From NCBI GenBank assembly GCA_019614645.1, contig JABWDB010000035.1, positions 744,001 to 808,000 of the forward strand: a DNA stretch of 64,000 bases, written 5' to 3'. The notes beneath the pieces are model-generated. The model was given only the letters and a program-made list of their open reading frames with translations. It searched no databases and was not told the DNA's origin. Below are positions 11,170 through 35,322 of the stretch, piece after piece; positions within the stretch are counted from its first letter, which is position 1, and each line of letters starts with the position of its first letter. Position numbers and translations under genes: made by a program. Source of the stretch: Stratiolaelaps scimitus (Eukaryota > Arthropoda > Arachnida > Mesostigmata > Laelapidae).

Positions 11170-12701
11170 CACAACAACAGATGTCATTCCGCACAGGCGT
11201 GCACCTGGTCGTGCTTCGGGCCGAGCCTGGTGGCGTGGTGCATTCGTGCGCACCTTGCAACAGTTGGAGACACGTATGTGGATGGGTTCGATCACTACCG
11301 TTACACATTTGCATTGCCAACAAGTTGGAGTGACGCGCTTCTTAGTGTGATCCCGAAGGGCAACCCGCACGACTCATTTTCATGGAGAGCAATTGTTAGG
11401 AAGAGCTGTTGCTACAAGCGATTGGCCCACCTCATCACGCGTCGACTGACGAGGTTCCCAGAAATCTGCGCATGTGTCCCTCCGGAGCAGCATGGATTCC
11501 GTCGAGGACATTTCACCGTCACGGCCTGCGAAGTACTGCTCTCCGAGGTCCATTGGGTTATTCGCAGGCCGAAACAAGCGCTGTTCGCTGTGTACGTCGA
11601 CTTCCAAGTCTGCTTTTGGTACGTCACCCCCGGATATAATTGCAGTGAAGCTTACGCAATGTGGAGTCCCGGAGAACGTGCTTCAGCTGATCAGAGCCAT
11701 TCTGGAGGCGAATTCGGTGAGCATAGATGATGGAGTGGTCCAACTGGAGCCGTTCATCCAATTAACGGGAGTGGCGCAGGGGAACAATCTGGGTCAGCTG
11801 TTACTCTCCTTGCTGCTAAGCGATTTGCCACGCCGAGTACAAGATCAGGCAGGACACGTGAAGACATTGCTTTATGCTGATGACCTCGTCATCTTCGGTA
11901 GGAGCCGGTTTCATGACCAGCAAGCCCTAGCAAAGCTGTCCGCCTACGTGAGCAAGGTTGGTCTAATGATAAATATGAACAGGACGGAGGCCATGAAATT
12001 CCGCAGGAGAGGCCGTCTCGCTGCCACCGACCCGCTCCGCATCGATAGAACAAAGTTGAAATATGTTAATAGTTTCAAGTGTCTAGGTGTGGTTTTGCCC
12101 ACAAACGGTCGCTCCTTCTTAGAGCACATCACGGACAGAGGATTACGTGCGATGGTTGCTAGTTTGAGAATCCGAACGCCGTCGAGACTCTCACTGCGAA
12201 CGGCGTTAGCCTTGTTCGGGATAAAGGCGTCGCCTGTTGCGTGCTATGGCATATAAGCCATTCGGGAGCACCTGTCGGCGAGGCAGCTCGAAAAGCTTGG
12301 TCGAGTTTAGCCTTCGTTCCTAAAGCGAGCCCTGGGCCTACATCGTTCTTCGCTGAACAGGCATGTGTATCTAGCGTGCGATACGCCCATATTCGTAGAA
12401 GATTAAAAACGCAGATACAATCTTCCCTCCACACCAGCTTATCAGGATTTTATCGGTATATGAGAGAGAAGGATGCCAGAAATCAATCCCGATTTCTACA
12501 GCGTAGGGGGGGAGGGTGACTATCGAAACCTGGAAGATGGATGGTAGGACAAATCGGCATGTCGTTACACGTTTCGCGGTTCATGTTTTTCATCACATGT
12601 TGTGTGGGACAGAGGGGTTTCACTCTCCATCCGATGCTTGCTTCTGTATCTGCATGTATATAGCAGTTCCGTCAATAAACATTTGTTTGAATTTGAATTT
12701 G
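11170..12701 (+). mobile_element. Non-LTR retrotransposon remnant with 3' tail
   Basis: A reverse transcriptase region is followed by a 3' end with an AATAAA at 12674-12679 and a short TTGAAT-type tandem tail at about 12686-12701, the kind of terminus left by target-primed reverse transcription. The 5' boundary is not defined. Coding is broken by at least one frameshift near 11610 and by stops after 12256, so the copy is dead. Confidence 0.75.
11302..12420 (+). pseudogene. Non-LTR reverse transcriptase, frameshifted
   Basis: The first frame reads ALLSVIPKG, PPEQHGFRRGH and LFAVYVDF (about 11310-11607). The frame then shifts by one and continues as KSAFGTSPPDIIAVKL, GVPENVLQLIRAIL, TGVAQGNNLGQLL and the catalytic LLYADDLVIFG box near 11870-11900, followed by KCLGVVLP. 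After the stop at 12254-12256 the familiar C-terminal pattern (REHLSARQLEKLGRV, SFLKRALGLH, RHVYLACDTPIFVED) can still be read through stops. The YADD motif is intact but the protein is not. The clade cannot be fixed from this alone. Confidence 0.85.
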
Positions 12702-14780
12702 AGATGTGGTGAGGCGTGCCCCAAATACCACGCAGCGACTTGTGCTGCTGTACCTTCCCTGGGCAGCCTCACGGAGAATGTGCAATTGCTATAACTTGTA
12801 TCCTTGTAGTTTTTATATCAGACGTTCATACAAGACCATTGTAATTTTTTAAAACACAAATAAATATATTTAATAACATTTTCATTTAGAGGTCCTTCTC
12901 CCGAAGCAATACAAAAAGTAATTCCGTCCACGTAATGAAATGTTGACTGAGTGTCAGCCCGAGAACATTCATTAGGCCGGGATTCGTTATCTACATTAAT
13001 GGGTATTCGATGTCCTCCACAACACTCGCTAATGTCGAAAATTGTACCCGCTGAACGCGAAAAACACTACCCTAGCAATGTTCTTATGGATGTTGAGTTG
13101 TGTGCCTACTTCTTGAAACATCTAACCAGTCCCGCGGAGCGTCATTGCTCTGGGCGAATTTCCTGAAGGATGTCAGTTGTGTCTTTACTTTTGGTTTGAC
13201 TTCGATACTGTTTCTCTACAAACGATAAGTGTACTTAGAGTCTGATACCACTAGAACAGAATTATAATTTACCAGTATATAATAATTAGTTGGCAATTCG
13301 TTTATTTTGCCAGCTTACAAATGATGTTAGCAATGAAATTGACGAGCATACACCCGCGTATGATTTGTACTTACTTGAACTGACACATTAATATCTTATT
13401 TCAAGCACAACACAATTTGTGATCAGAAAATCAAATACTTTTGGGCAGCAGTGTTTTTACTTGTCAGGACACGGGCGGCCTAAGGAATACGAGCGTCTTG
13501 CCACTGAGCGTGGATGGTGTAATCGGCGCCCAGTGCAGTTCGATCCGCTACTGGTGGAGTGTAAATCGTGGGAGAGCTTTAAGACGGTGTTTGACCATTT
13601 CCCGCCGTTGCAAAGTCCGAAATCGCCATGTAGATAATTCAGCGGAAACCACCTGGATTCCAAATGTGTGCTCGTGTCCTTTCTCTAGTCTCGTGATATG
13701 TATTGGTAGTCGCGAGCCATTTAGTGCCTATGGTGGGGTGTCGGAAAGCCTTTGCGATGAAGGCACGACAACTCCAGCATACAGGGTCAAGGTGCCTAAA
13801 ACCTAGGTGCAACAGATAGTTCCGCCAAGGTCTTCCTCTAGTGATTTCCACTGCTTTAACGCTAGTCTTTAATGAAAAACTTCCTACTATCAGTTTTTTT
13901 CCTTTGACGACAGAACACAGAAAACCCTATTTTCTCTAAAATCAACGATCGTTAAACCTATAGGGCACCTTACAATAGCGCAGTTGATTGTCTTATCGTT
14001 ATCGAGAACCTACGGTACACAGGAAGCGGTCTTATTACAGTTTTTACAGTATAAAAATTATTTTATTGTACAGGTCACCTTCTCAGTCGCGTGATGCATT
14101 TAAATAGAAAAAATCTCTTAATCCATCATTTTTTTTTGCTGTATCGTTCACGTCGAACGTTTTATAGATCTCTCTCCCCACTTCTTCAGCTCTTTTGTGA
14201 TTAATTGCAACTTCCGAGCGCCCCCGCCAAGTAGCTCAGCCACTAACATCTACGCATAGAGGAGCTTTGTCGTCAATCTGTTTCCTAGTAGCTTTCTGCT
14301 CCTCTGTCTTCATTTTCATCCTTGCTTTACACACACGCCCACCCATGCAGTTTATGCAGATACACACACACACACACGTTCGCGTACAGGAACGGAACGA
14401 GTTTTCTGTTGAACGAACATATGTGCACGCACCTCGCCATATAACAACGTTATCACCAAATTTGAATCCGCCATACGTTCCCGCGAGCGCAGTCCCTATC
14501 GACCTTCATTCTACCCGACATGATTGCACCGAATTCGGCATGCGCTCGAAGAGGGCGCACGGATGCTCGCAGTGATGGATGGACGCGCGTATTTCTTGAG
14601 GTGTCCATGGGTAGAACTCGTGTGTTCCACTCGGTTGTTTTCTGGTCGACTTGCTCCGCTCATGTTGTTGTTCTTGTTGTTGTTTTTTGATCCCAATCAC
14701 GCTCGCGCACACATACACCCAGAGACATATACTGATGGTGTTCGCATCGATTCCGTTTTCGACGGGTCGGACTGCCACTT
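12702..14780. other. Spacer between retroelement and ssr2, no gene seen
   Basis: Several short open frames (for example 13419-13806 on both strands) lack recognisable domains. A (CA)n run lies at about 14361-14379. The 3' UTR of ssr2, read on the minus strand, would occupy the right end. Confidence 0.5.
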
Positions 14781-14781
14781 T

Positions 14782-15603
14782 TTATTTGGCCTTTTTGGCA
14801 AGATTTTCGTATTTCGATTTCGACGAATTGTACAGCAGGAACGGCACGAGAAGCGATGGCAGGCTCAGAAGCAGAAACACGAGCCAATCGAGATAATGCG
14901 GTGAGAAACGACGTTCGAACTCGACCTCGGGCATGATTCCACCCTGGCCGGGTTCAGTCGTCAACGAATGGCGCACCTCGGCGTCGGACGCCTCGCTCAG
15001 CTTGTACTCGACTTCGGCGGCGGTGAAATTAAACATGCCATACTTGTTCGGCCGAACAACAACCGAATGTGTGATATTTGTACCGGGGAGGATCTTCGGG
15101 AAGGTCACATCGAGTGAGCCGGAAATCACGTCAAAGTCTGTTGGAGGGAACGTGCGATCCTTCAGCTTGACCTCGACGGCCGTCGCATCACCGACATTGT
15201 ACAGCTCATAGTCAATTGACACATCACGATTCTCCACCAGATAGCGATTCAACACCTAAATCGTAGCAATGATAAGAGAGAAAAAAGGGGTTATAATTAT
15301 GGGCAACGACGAAATGTCCGATGAAACGAGTCACAGCCAAGAATATAGCATGGTGAGCAGAAAAAAGCCGTAAGAGCATCTCAGATGGTTGTGAATGAAT
15401 CCATAATGTGATTGTGTTTGCCTAGCTCCGCTGTTGAACGCTCTTCGAGAGGGTGTCGCATGGAAATGGCCACCAACCACTTAGTCTCCATGCTGTTTGC
15501 CCTAGGTACTTACCTTCTTAAGGCAAAGTAGCCGAGCCTCAGGAACATGTTCTTCGGCTAACACCGCGACGCACAAGAGACTGACTAGGGCGATTAAACG
15601 CAT
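14782..15603 (-). CDS. ssr2: TRAP-beta / signal sequence receptor subunit 2
   Basis: Subunit of the translocon-associated protein complex next to Sec61 in the ER membrane. Two exons on the minus strand: 15603-15514 and 15255-14782, 187 aa (human 183), joined in phase 0 across a 258-bp intron with a GTAAGT donor. Residues 1-16 (MRLIALVSLLCVAVLA) form a signal peptide. The lumenal part shows family signatures: LNRYLVENRDVSIDY, YNVGDATAVEV, FPPTDFDVISG, two N-glycosylation sequons (NIT and NFT), and RRFSPHYLDW before the single membrane span (VFLLLSLPSLLVPFLLY). A basic cytosolic tail ends KKAK. The AATAAA hexamer at 14781-14786 overlaps the TAA stop. The gene looks complete and functional. Confidence 0.96.
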
Positions 15604-17439
15604 TGTTGCATGAAATGAGCACTCGCTGGAAAGAAACCAACAAACACCATTAATCAGGAATCGGGAATCTGCAATGAAATGGATATTGGTTCCAGGAGCT
15701 TGGTTTCGTACCGATTCGTTTTATGGTTTCAAGAGGCGCACGGAGCACGTGAGGGTGCTCTACGCAGGTGGCACCGTGCGTTATCATTGAGACGATCACC
15801 AACACTGACAACTCGTAATTCGTTGAAGTCACAATATATTATAGTGGCATAATATGACTTGTTCAATTAAGCGTACACACGTATAGGTTCCTCTCTGCGT
15901 TCCGAAGCTAGGATTTGAGGGGTCGTCCTTTGTAGGCCTGTTGCTATTGTCTACATTGGAAATACCCCTTGACGGTGCTTCCGATGTAGACTACAGCAAC
16001 GGGGGAATAATATAAAGGAGAAGCAAACAAATGGAGGCAATTGCTAATTCAATCGAATGACACGAAAGTGGTCATAATTTTACATTCAGTGATTTTCATC
16101 AAGTTCCATCTCATTTCCTTATTGCAAACGAGTGAACTGAACCGAGTCGAAGTGGAAATGTTGCACGGTCTCAACCAGGGTCTCCCGGCTCGAATCACCG
16201 AGTTTGGATCGCGTTAGATCACAGAGTTATGAACTGTTGAGACAAGGTTCCAACGGCAATATTCACAAGTACGATGTTAACAATATTTACTGGAATATAT
16301 ATATATATATAAAACTTATATTGCAGAGTACGATACAAGCTGACTGGCGAATTGAAGGCATCAGTCAAGTTGATAACTAAAGAAGCATGTTAAGTCTATA
16401 ATCAAAAATAGAGCATTCACCCAATGAATTCAATGCCGAACTATCTACAGTTCTCACACGATTTCAAGTATTTTTCTCAATTCTCAAATGATTTTCGCGT
16501 AGCATCATAACGTAGAGAAAAGCTGCGATCTCCGCCCCGCTCCTCCACCAAAGATTCAGCTAATTTCTATACCAGCACATCTCGTGCATATTCCTATGCT
16601 ATTTACAGTATACAATTGGCTAATGGCTATATACTAGTCTTTAACTCGAGAAAGCCAAGCAAAACTCTTCAAGCGATGTTTATCGAACGCCTGAAAGATC
16701 AATATTCTACTCATCACCAACGGCCGGACAATGACATGTGTCTGCATCTTATGTCGTCGTCATGATGAGATTCGATAGAGGAAAGATAAGGTTCAAAGGG
16801 TAGAGAAGCGTATTTCGTTCAGGGGATTGCGGTGAGCCAGCGAATAATCTGGGTTAACAACCGGCCACACTTATAACACCGACTTCCGAATGTCTGCTCT
16901 GGCTAGCTGCGAACACAGAGTGGTAGTACAGGAATAACCAGTGGCATATTGAAGAACACACCGTCGTTCAAAATCATACTTCTCCGCAACACTGTGTGCC
17001 TTCTAGCCCGTGCAGTTAATTCACCGTGGTGTTAATCGTCGTCAACTCGCCACTGAGGCAACTACCGAGCAGCGACACCCCGCTGTGGATCAACATCGAA
17101 CATCTGGTCCGAGCGACTGCTTCCGAGGACAGGACCCGGCTTTTGTAGATTCACGAGTTCTCCCTCACTCAACACACAGTCGTAGAGAACAACTGAGTTG
17201 GCAAACAGCGACTTTGTCAATGAAATGAATCGATCCTCGCTGTCATTGATTCACTGTTGAGCAATTACTTGAGCCTTGTGGAACCTTCATGAATCGCGTC
17301 ATCTCGGAGACACTCACCGTACGTCACTTCGTGATGGACTAAAGCAACACTGCCGGCTGTATCGCCGCTGTTCATCACACAACTGACTGCCAACAACACA
17401 TCTTGGTCAGCCACGTTGAATTGGATACCCATCGGTAAT
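15604..17439. other. Spacer upstream of ssr2, no gene seen
   Basis: The ssr2 promoter should lie at the left end. Otherwise I see only short open frames without domains and a short (TA)n tract near 16296-16310. Confidence 0.5.
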
Positions 17440-17720
17440 GGCCGGGAGGCCTTTAGTCGCGAACGCCCGGGCGGTTAGAAGAGCGGCGGAGCTCGCCTCC
17501 TCGCAATGTTATCTGGATAGTTCGAGTCCTTGTTGTTTTTTTGTTCTGTCATCTTTTTTTTTCATCTGTAAATCTATCTTGCCGGTTACTATAGGGTTGA
17601 ACAAATAGCGAAGGTGGCTCATAGCAGTAGTACCTCAGGGGTTCAGAGCCGAGGCCTGTCACGGGAGGGGAACAGCTGAGAGAGAGCGAGCGAGTCAGCT
17701 CGCTAATAAGGGTAGTAGCA
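17440..17720 (+). repeat. tRNA-derived SINE-like element
   Basis: The head resembles a tRNA gene: an A-box-like GCGGTTAGAAGAG at 17471-17483 and a B-box-like AGTTCGAGTCC at 17519-17529, the order and spacing of an internal pol III promoter. A T-rich stretch follows. The body ends with GAGGCCTGTCAC and GGGGAACAGCTGAG (17651-17680), a segment that recurs at about 36599-36640 (minus) and 44391-44420 (plus). No mature tRNA fold is apparent, so this is a repeat and not a tRNA gene. Confidence 0.55.
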
Positions 17721-18414
17721 TGAGATAAAGAAGAAAAAAGTTACGTAGGCAGTGGCCCTGACAATTATAATTAGAGACACATTAAGGGTTTAACATGGGC
17801 TGCCAATATGAGGGAGACATCAGTAACTTGTGTTTGTCGTACGGAAGATGCTGGTTACGAGCACTCGGTTATGCCGGCAGAGTGCAGTGATTCATCATTT
17901 GTTGGCGGCTGTTGGTCCAGTTCTTTTTCCCTATCAAACACTTCTCGGCACTTATGGCTTTGTGATCATATGGGTTTCGTAGCAAAGTACTGTCAGTTTG
18001 GAAACTGGCTGAGCAATCATTGCGAGTTCTTTCTTTCGTTGGTTACTATTTCCTTGGGTGCCTCGCATCGATTTTCATTCGAAATTTTCATTTGCATCTA
18101 TTTTCATGGCTTTCTAATGAACATATGAAGTCGAGATAAGTGAATGGTGTATATTGCCATTCATGTTGATAGACACGGTACACTTCGGGTGAATATTGTC
18201 TATCTCTGGAATGACGTAGTAATGCGCTTCATCAGAATTCTTATCCGTCTGGTCGAGGCTTTCCTTGACGAATGTCGACTTCGAGGCTCACGGAGTAAAC
18301 TGCTTGACCTTGAATGCGAGATCCGGGCAGTTAGCCACAACAGGAGTATGTTTTTCGACTCAACACGATCGTCCAAGAGAAAATTCGTTACCTGAATATA
18401 AATCTTGTAAGAAC

Positions 18415-19445
18415 ACTCGGCTTGTATATCCTGCGCAATGGGCACACGCGTCCCGAGGAAGTCGATGGCATTGCCTCTTTGCACAGCGAGGGATAGGCGT
18501 TGCAGAAGGAAAGTTCCTGAGCGCGCTTGTCCCCGGTGGCGCGGATTAGCCTATGGTAGACTCCGTCGAGGAAGTTTGAGGTGAGGGGTTCGTACCCGCC
18601 CAAGGTTTTAAAAGCAAGAGGGGAAAAGAGGTGGGTGGCCTGGAGTGCGGCATACTTCCGTAGCTTGGCTCGCTCCGCACGCGCTACCGCGTAACCGGGG
18701 GGTGGTTGACATAAGAAGGTGCTAGAGTGTGTCAACCACTGTGTCGTCCCAAGCGAGGTGCCGGCCTCGGCGAAACGGGATGAGAGTGAGGCTGTCAGGG
18801 CGGCGCCCGTCGGCAGCGTCGAGGCCCTGTGGCTTCCTTATGCAAGCAATACCGGCGGAGCGGAAGGCCCTCACGAGCGCGTCATTAGGCATCGTGTGTC
18901 GCGGATGGCGATCTGCGCTGGACTCGCACGAGAGCCCAAGCGGTGTATGCTGAACATGCCAAGGCCGCCGACGGTCGCTCGGTCGCCCGCCAACGTTCCG
19001 TCATCCATGTCCCACAGCCGCAGGCGAGCCTGGAGGAACGCAGCGAGTGGCCGGAAAGCCAGGAAGAAGAGGGCTGGGCCCAGCGGGTCCCCCGGCCGGA
19101 CCCCGCACTCGGAGCTGATGACGGCGTTGTCCATAACCAGATGGGAGGGGCAACGATAGGCGAGGTCAACCAGAAGGAAGAGATCGAGGGCGTTCTCAGC
19201 AACTTCTCGCAGACCGAGGTCCCGGCGGACCGCGTTGAAGGCATTGCGGAAATCAAGCTTGACCACGGCCGCGGCCGGATGAGCGTGGATGGCCTCACCC
19301 CAAGTCGGGCCGAGCAGATTCGCGACCGTGTCCCTCTCGCTGGCCCACGCTACCTTAGCAGCCAGGCGGCGGATTGTGCTGGAGCAGGCAATAGGCCGTA
19401 TCTTGACTTTGCTCCACAACGGCCTTGTAACTAAAAACATTGTCC
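18415..19445 (-). pseudogene. Non-LTR reverse transcriptase relic, MDDG type
   Basis: Read on the minus strand: IRPIACSSTIRRLAAKV, KLDFRNAFNAVRRD (first catalytic Asp), GVRPGDPLGPALFFLAF, and DMDDGTLAGD in place of the usual YADD box. The C-terminal conserved pattern follows (RRPDSLTLIPFRRGRHLAW, TVVDTL, then after a frame change LRKYAALQATHLFSPLAF, TGDKRAQELSF and finally QRGNAIDFLGT). At least two frame changes and several stops make it non-functional. Elements with an xxDDG-type box and this C-terminal pattern are widespread in arthropods and cnidarians. Base composition is clearly GC-richer than the flanks. It is 5'-truncated near 19445-19500. Confidence 0.82.
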
Positions 19446-19499
19446 GCCATGTCAGTTGGAGGGAAGCGCCGACCGGCGGAAAATATAAGTTATTGGAGA

Positions 19500-21590
19500 T
19501 TATGCAATACAAGCCCAATTTATTTCAAATAGGCTTCGTCGGGCTACGAGAACAAAACTCAATATAAACGTCTTGGATTATCCAAGTGATTATCTGGCCT
19601 GCCTATGCTGAGATTTTCAGACCTATTGAAAATCGCGTGTTTTAATCGACGATACCGACAGTCGACGAAGGCTGCCGTTAATTTATGACGAGTTCGACCT
19701 CATCTAAAGGTGGTGTCCGTTCGGACGTAACGCATTTCGCCCCTCTTAAAAAATAGTGATTATCCATCTCATTTGAAGTGTTTCATTTGAGGGTCGACTT
19801 ACCTTATACCGACACATTGAATCGGTTCCATGCATTCGTACCACCGTTTATTGCACAATGTACAGGAGGTACTAAACTGACATCCCCCACATCTTCCAGC
19901 ATCCTGCGTCGAACTGCAACACAATTCGACGCCTATGCCAAAGCTGTCAGCTTGACCAGATGCACCCCAAGATAAGCTCTACCCCAAAAACAATTGATTC
20001 ATTAACCATTTTTTCTGTTCCAGTGAATCGAACATGTAACAAAGTGATAATAGCGAGCGGTTTTAAATAACGAGTAAAAACACGAGGAATTTTTTTTTTA
20101 TAAATAAAAAGATATCGCCCTTTTTTGTTTATTATCATTATCATCATTAAACCGAAACTATTTGTACATAATAATTATAATAATAATAATAATGATCAGC
20201 AAAAAACAGATGTTTTCTAAATATTTACAGGCGTATATATCAACGTCAGCACCGTTGACCGACACTTCACGTTCATGATCCACTCTCATTTGTCATTGAG
20301 TATATACTGTTTACAATTTATCTACATATCGCAGACCCGTTGTTGTTATTGTTGTTGTTGCAGTCGTGATTCATTGTTGTCTGTTTATCGCTTTGTTTAC
20401 GTTTGTTATAATAATAATAATAATAATTATTATTATTATTATTGTTATTACTATTTCAGTTGTTCTTCTCGTCCTGTTCGTTCCTGAACCTAACCTGAGG
20501 TGGCTTCAAAGCCGAAGCGATTATCCCTGTTATCCGTCAATCGTCAACGATTAGGCCACTGTTCAGGTGATAGGAGAGACCCTATTCACCGGGCAAGTCC
20601 TGTTCGTCAAAGGAAAGAAACCTCATTTACACATTGTACTCGCACCGGAATCGTTTCCATTCAGAATTCATCATCATCGTCAGCCTCTCCAATTCATTCG
20701 TCTTATTCGCCATTAAGGTATCCGCCCGCGATCGAAGACATTCTGAGGAAGGCTTCACCGCGGCACGATGACCACTAATGGCTGCTCCTATTCAGCTAAC
20801 TTAACGAAACCCCAACTTAAATCATTCATACGACATACAAACCATATATCTATATATAAACGTCTTTCCTTGTCTCGCACGATCAAAATCATCTTCTCCG
20901 CATCCACCGTATATTTTATAATACATTCAATCAGCCCAGCATATCGTAATATGAATGACAAATGTGTGTTCGTATCGTTCTGGCGTCCTCTTGGGGCCAG
21001 CCTTTCGGATTCGCTATCCTCAGTGAAGCGTGCGCTTTCTTTTTTCGCCTCGAGTTGTGTGCCAGGAAGATAACAAGTTGACTATTCGTCCTCGCCCCAG
21101 CCAAATTGAACGATGTCGTGGACAGATGTAATGAGTGTCTACTTTCCTCAGTCAGTCTGTAACTCGGCTGTCTTTCAGCAATGAACCAATCCCACGCGTC
21201 CTCTCAACGGGGTAATACACACGCTACTATTCAGCGGTGCCAATGCTCTCGTTAAACATTTCGGTACGTTTCCCTCTTGCAAGGTTCTCCTTTCTACAAC
21301 GCAGGCAGACAGGCTTAGGGGACGGGTAAGAGGTCGGCGGGAGGGGACTCCATGAATCCCCTTTGTATACAGACTATTAAATTAAATGAATGTGGAGCTG
21401 AATACGGAGCTCAGCGGAGTAGAGGTCTGTCAAACACTCGCGTACAGCGATTCGGTGCCGTATCAGGTAAGTGTCAGGGCAATAGCATGCCGATTTGTTT
21501 AAGCGGGGATCGTTTACCATGAACGGAACGAGTCAATGAGCATAATTTCTTGATGAGCCGGTTCTGTGGTATTATCGTTTCCCGACGAAA

Positions 21591-21622
<32 letters not shown>

Positions 21623-23320
21623 ATACTTTGTTCCGCTGCACTCCTCAGTTATTCCGTTGGACGAATAATTTCTCCCAGCCCATTCTAAAGTCACCAAAGA
21701 GGCGATGTATTTTTCATTTTCAGGGACCAAGAAGAGGCGAGAATCGACACTGTTAACCGTTATGCAACTCATTAGCCCGGACCCGACATCGCCATTATGC
21801 CACTCACGCACACATGTTACCGTACAAGGATTAATAGTGTAATAGTCATTAAAATAATCATAATATTAATAGTACCTTCTAGTATCCTACGTTGGCGCGA
21901 ACGACTCTCAGTTCTATGAGAGCCATTCTGGTTCCTATACTTACATATATATATATATATATATCGTATTAATCACAATTACGGCGCACTACAGAGATAT
22001 GCTATAGAGGGGGTTGAAGGAGGCGGGAACAGGGGTTGGATGAGCGACTTTGCCGGGGGTACGCCTGGAGTCATTGAGGTCGGAGTCAGGTGAAAATTCT
22101 CTAATAATCGATTACCTCGTTATTGTGTCATGATATTTATGTACAGAAAGAAAATACTGGCCGCCATAAAGGAGGGGTTTGCCGAGGACCCGCCCTCCCC
22201 ACCCGAGGACAATTAGGATATTTATACAATGCAGAATGATAAATGGTACGATGATTATAGGAGATGACTCAGCTGGTGATGATATAATTACTAGCAGCAC
22301 CACACAGGAGTGATGATGTTTCTCGTAATTCGGTATTTTGTAGTAATGGTAATAATGTGGTTTGTAATGGTTGTAATCTGTAGTTTGTAGTGGTTGTATT
22401 TAACTAGCTGCACCGAGATCCACTCCTGCCGCTGTGGAAGAGTTCACAAGAGAGGTAGCGAAATAGTAGAGTGTGATATTTTGTGGCAATCATTTCATGG
22501 TGCTTGTATTGGTTGTCGCTGTTGGCTGCTTGTTTTTTTGTTGCCGGAAGGCTTCAGCCAACGTGGAGGCGCCCGCTGAAGATTAATGTTAGTTCTTGTA
22601 TCGTTTTCGTGCTTAGCCCGCGTACGAATGCTGTTTTGACTCTCTCTCTCTCTCTCTCTTTGAAATGAATGTTCAATGTGTCGATGTTTGTGTTGTTTAT
22701 GAAGTGTACGTATCGTTGTGATGCATCATAGATCATTGGATGTTCGCAGTGACAATACCGCTGCTAATCGTGATTACTGGCCGGCTGGTCAGTGACCTCC
22801 TGGTGTTGTCACCACAAAAGCCCATGAAATTAGCACGGCATGCCGCATGGGACACGCAGGAAATGTGTCTTCATTCGGCTCCTTGTTGGCAGCGGTGGCG
22901 GCGGCGGCAAGAGAAGGTCATCCACCGATGCTCGAGCAGACTAATACCTCGCTGTTGCAATGATTACAACACTGGCAACATAGAATACCATAAGTTGCAA
23001 TGATCGGTCGACCTGACGAGTGATATTATCGTAGAAAGTCGTAGCGGGGGGGTGGGGTGAAGGGAGCCTTTTTCGTTTTTGGAGTAACTCGAAATACATC
23101 TGTATATCAGTATATTGGTTATGATTGATTGGTTGTCTGTTGCTGTCGAGGATTCTTCTATATATATATATATATATGGCATGGACGCCATGAATGGTGG
23201 ATGACCTTCCCCTGCGCTATGTGCTTGCTCCATGATGAGCGCCATTCCTGCGGTATGATGCCGAACCGCTCAGTCATCTGCCCACGAGCCTGCCACACAC
23301 ACACACATACACAAACCCGT
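19500..23320. other. Spacer between RT relic and pdm3, no intact gene
   Basis: Contains (AAT)n/(ATT)n near 20175-20195 and 20410-20450, (TA)n at 21595-21620 and 21945-21964, (CT)n at 22640-22660 and (TA)n at 23158-23177. An open frame at 20500-20778 (+) has no recognisable domain. The right part probably includes the 3' UTR of the pdm3 gene read on the minus strand. Confidence 0.45.
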
Positions 23321-23322
23321 CC

Positions 23323-23416
23323 AGGCTATTGTAGGCCCCGACCAGGCTATTGTAGGCCCCGACCAGGCTATTGTAGGCCCCGACCAGGCTATGGTAGGCC
23401 CCGACCAGGCCGGCCT
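23323..23416. repeat. 21-bp minisatellite in the pdm3 3' flank
   Basis: Four consecutive copies of AGGCTATTGTAGGCCCCGACC begin at 23323, 23344, 23365 and 23386, the last with one substitution (ATGG for ATTG), followed by a partial copy. A 21-bp unit keeps frame (RPGYCRP on the plus strand), but there is no supporting gene on that strand. It lies about 200 bp beyond the pdm3 stop codon, so it is probably in the 3' UTR. Confidence 0.85.
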
Positions 23417-23618
23417 ATCGTCGATTCTCTGACTAGTAGCTGCTATCGGAGTTATTGTTGTTGTTGTTGTTGTTGTTGCTATGATTCGAAGACAGCGGAT
23501 GATTGTACGGGCCCTCCCAGTCGACGAACTCGTCCACGATCGAAAGCGCCGGTGGGGTCAGCATATCCGGCAGCTCGTCGTCGTAGTCCGGCGGTTCGTC
23601 CAGGGAGGGGGCCTCACG

Positions 23619-35026
<11,408 letters not shown>

Positions 35027-35321
35027 TCCGGGCTCCCGGACAGCCGAGCTGGCAAAGGCAGCTGCTGCCTATCTCTGTATCGGCACCGCCCCCGGCCTAA
35101 CGGGACCCTGGAAGACTCGGAACGAGTGGAGAAGGCCCCTGATCACGGCCTTCCAATTGCCTTCGCACCTTCTTTGCTGCACCTGAATAAACATAAACGT
35201 GTAACAACAACAACAGCAACAACAACAAAATAGACGATATGTCATCGCAACAAGTACAATATAAAAGTCATAGAAATAATATATGAAGAGTAAAGGGTTG
35301 GAAGATTTTGTGTAATAATTC

Positions 35322-35322
<1 letters not shown>

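Noticed and set aside
11409..11639. Additional open frames over the first retroelement
   Set aside because: They are out-of-frame readings of the reverse transcriptase.
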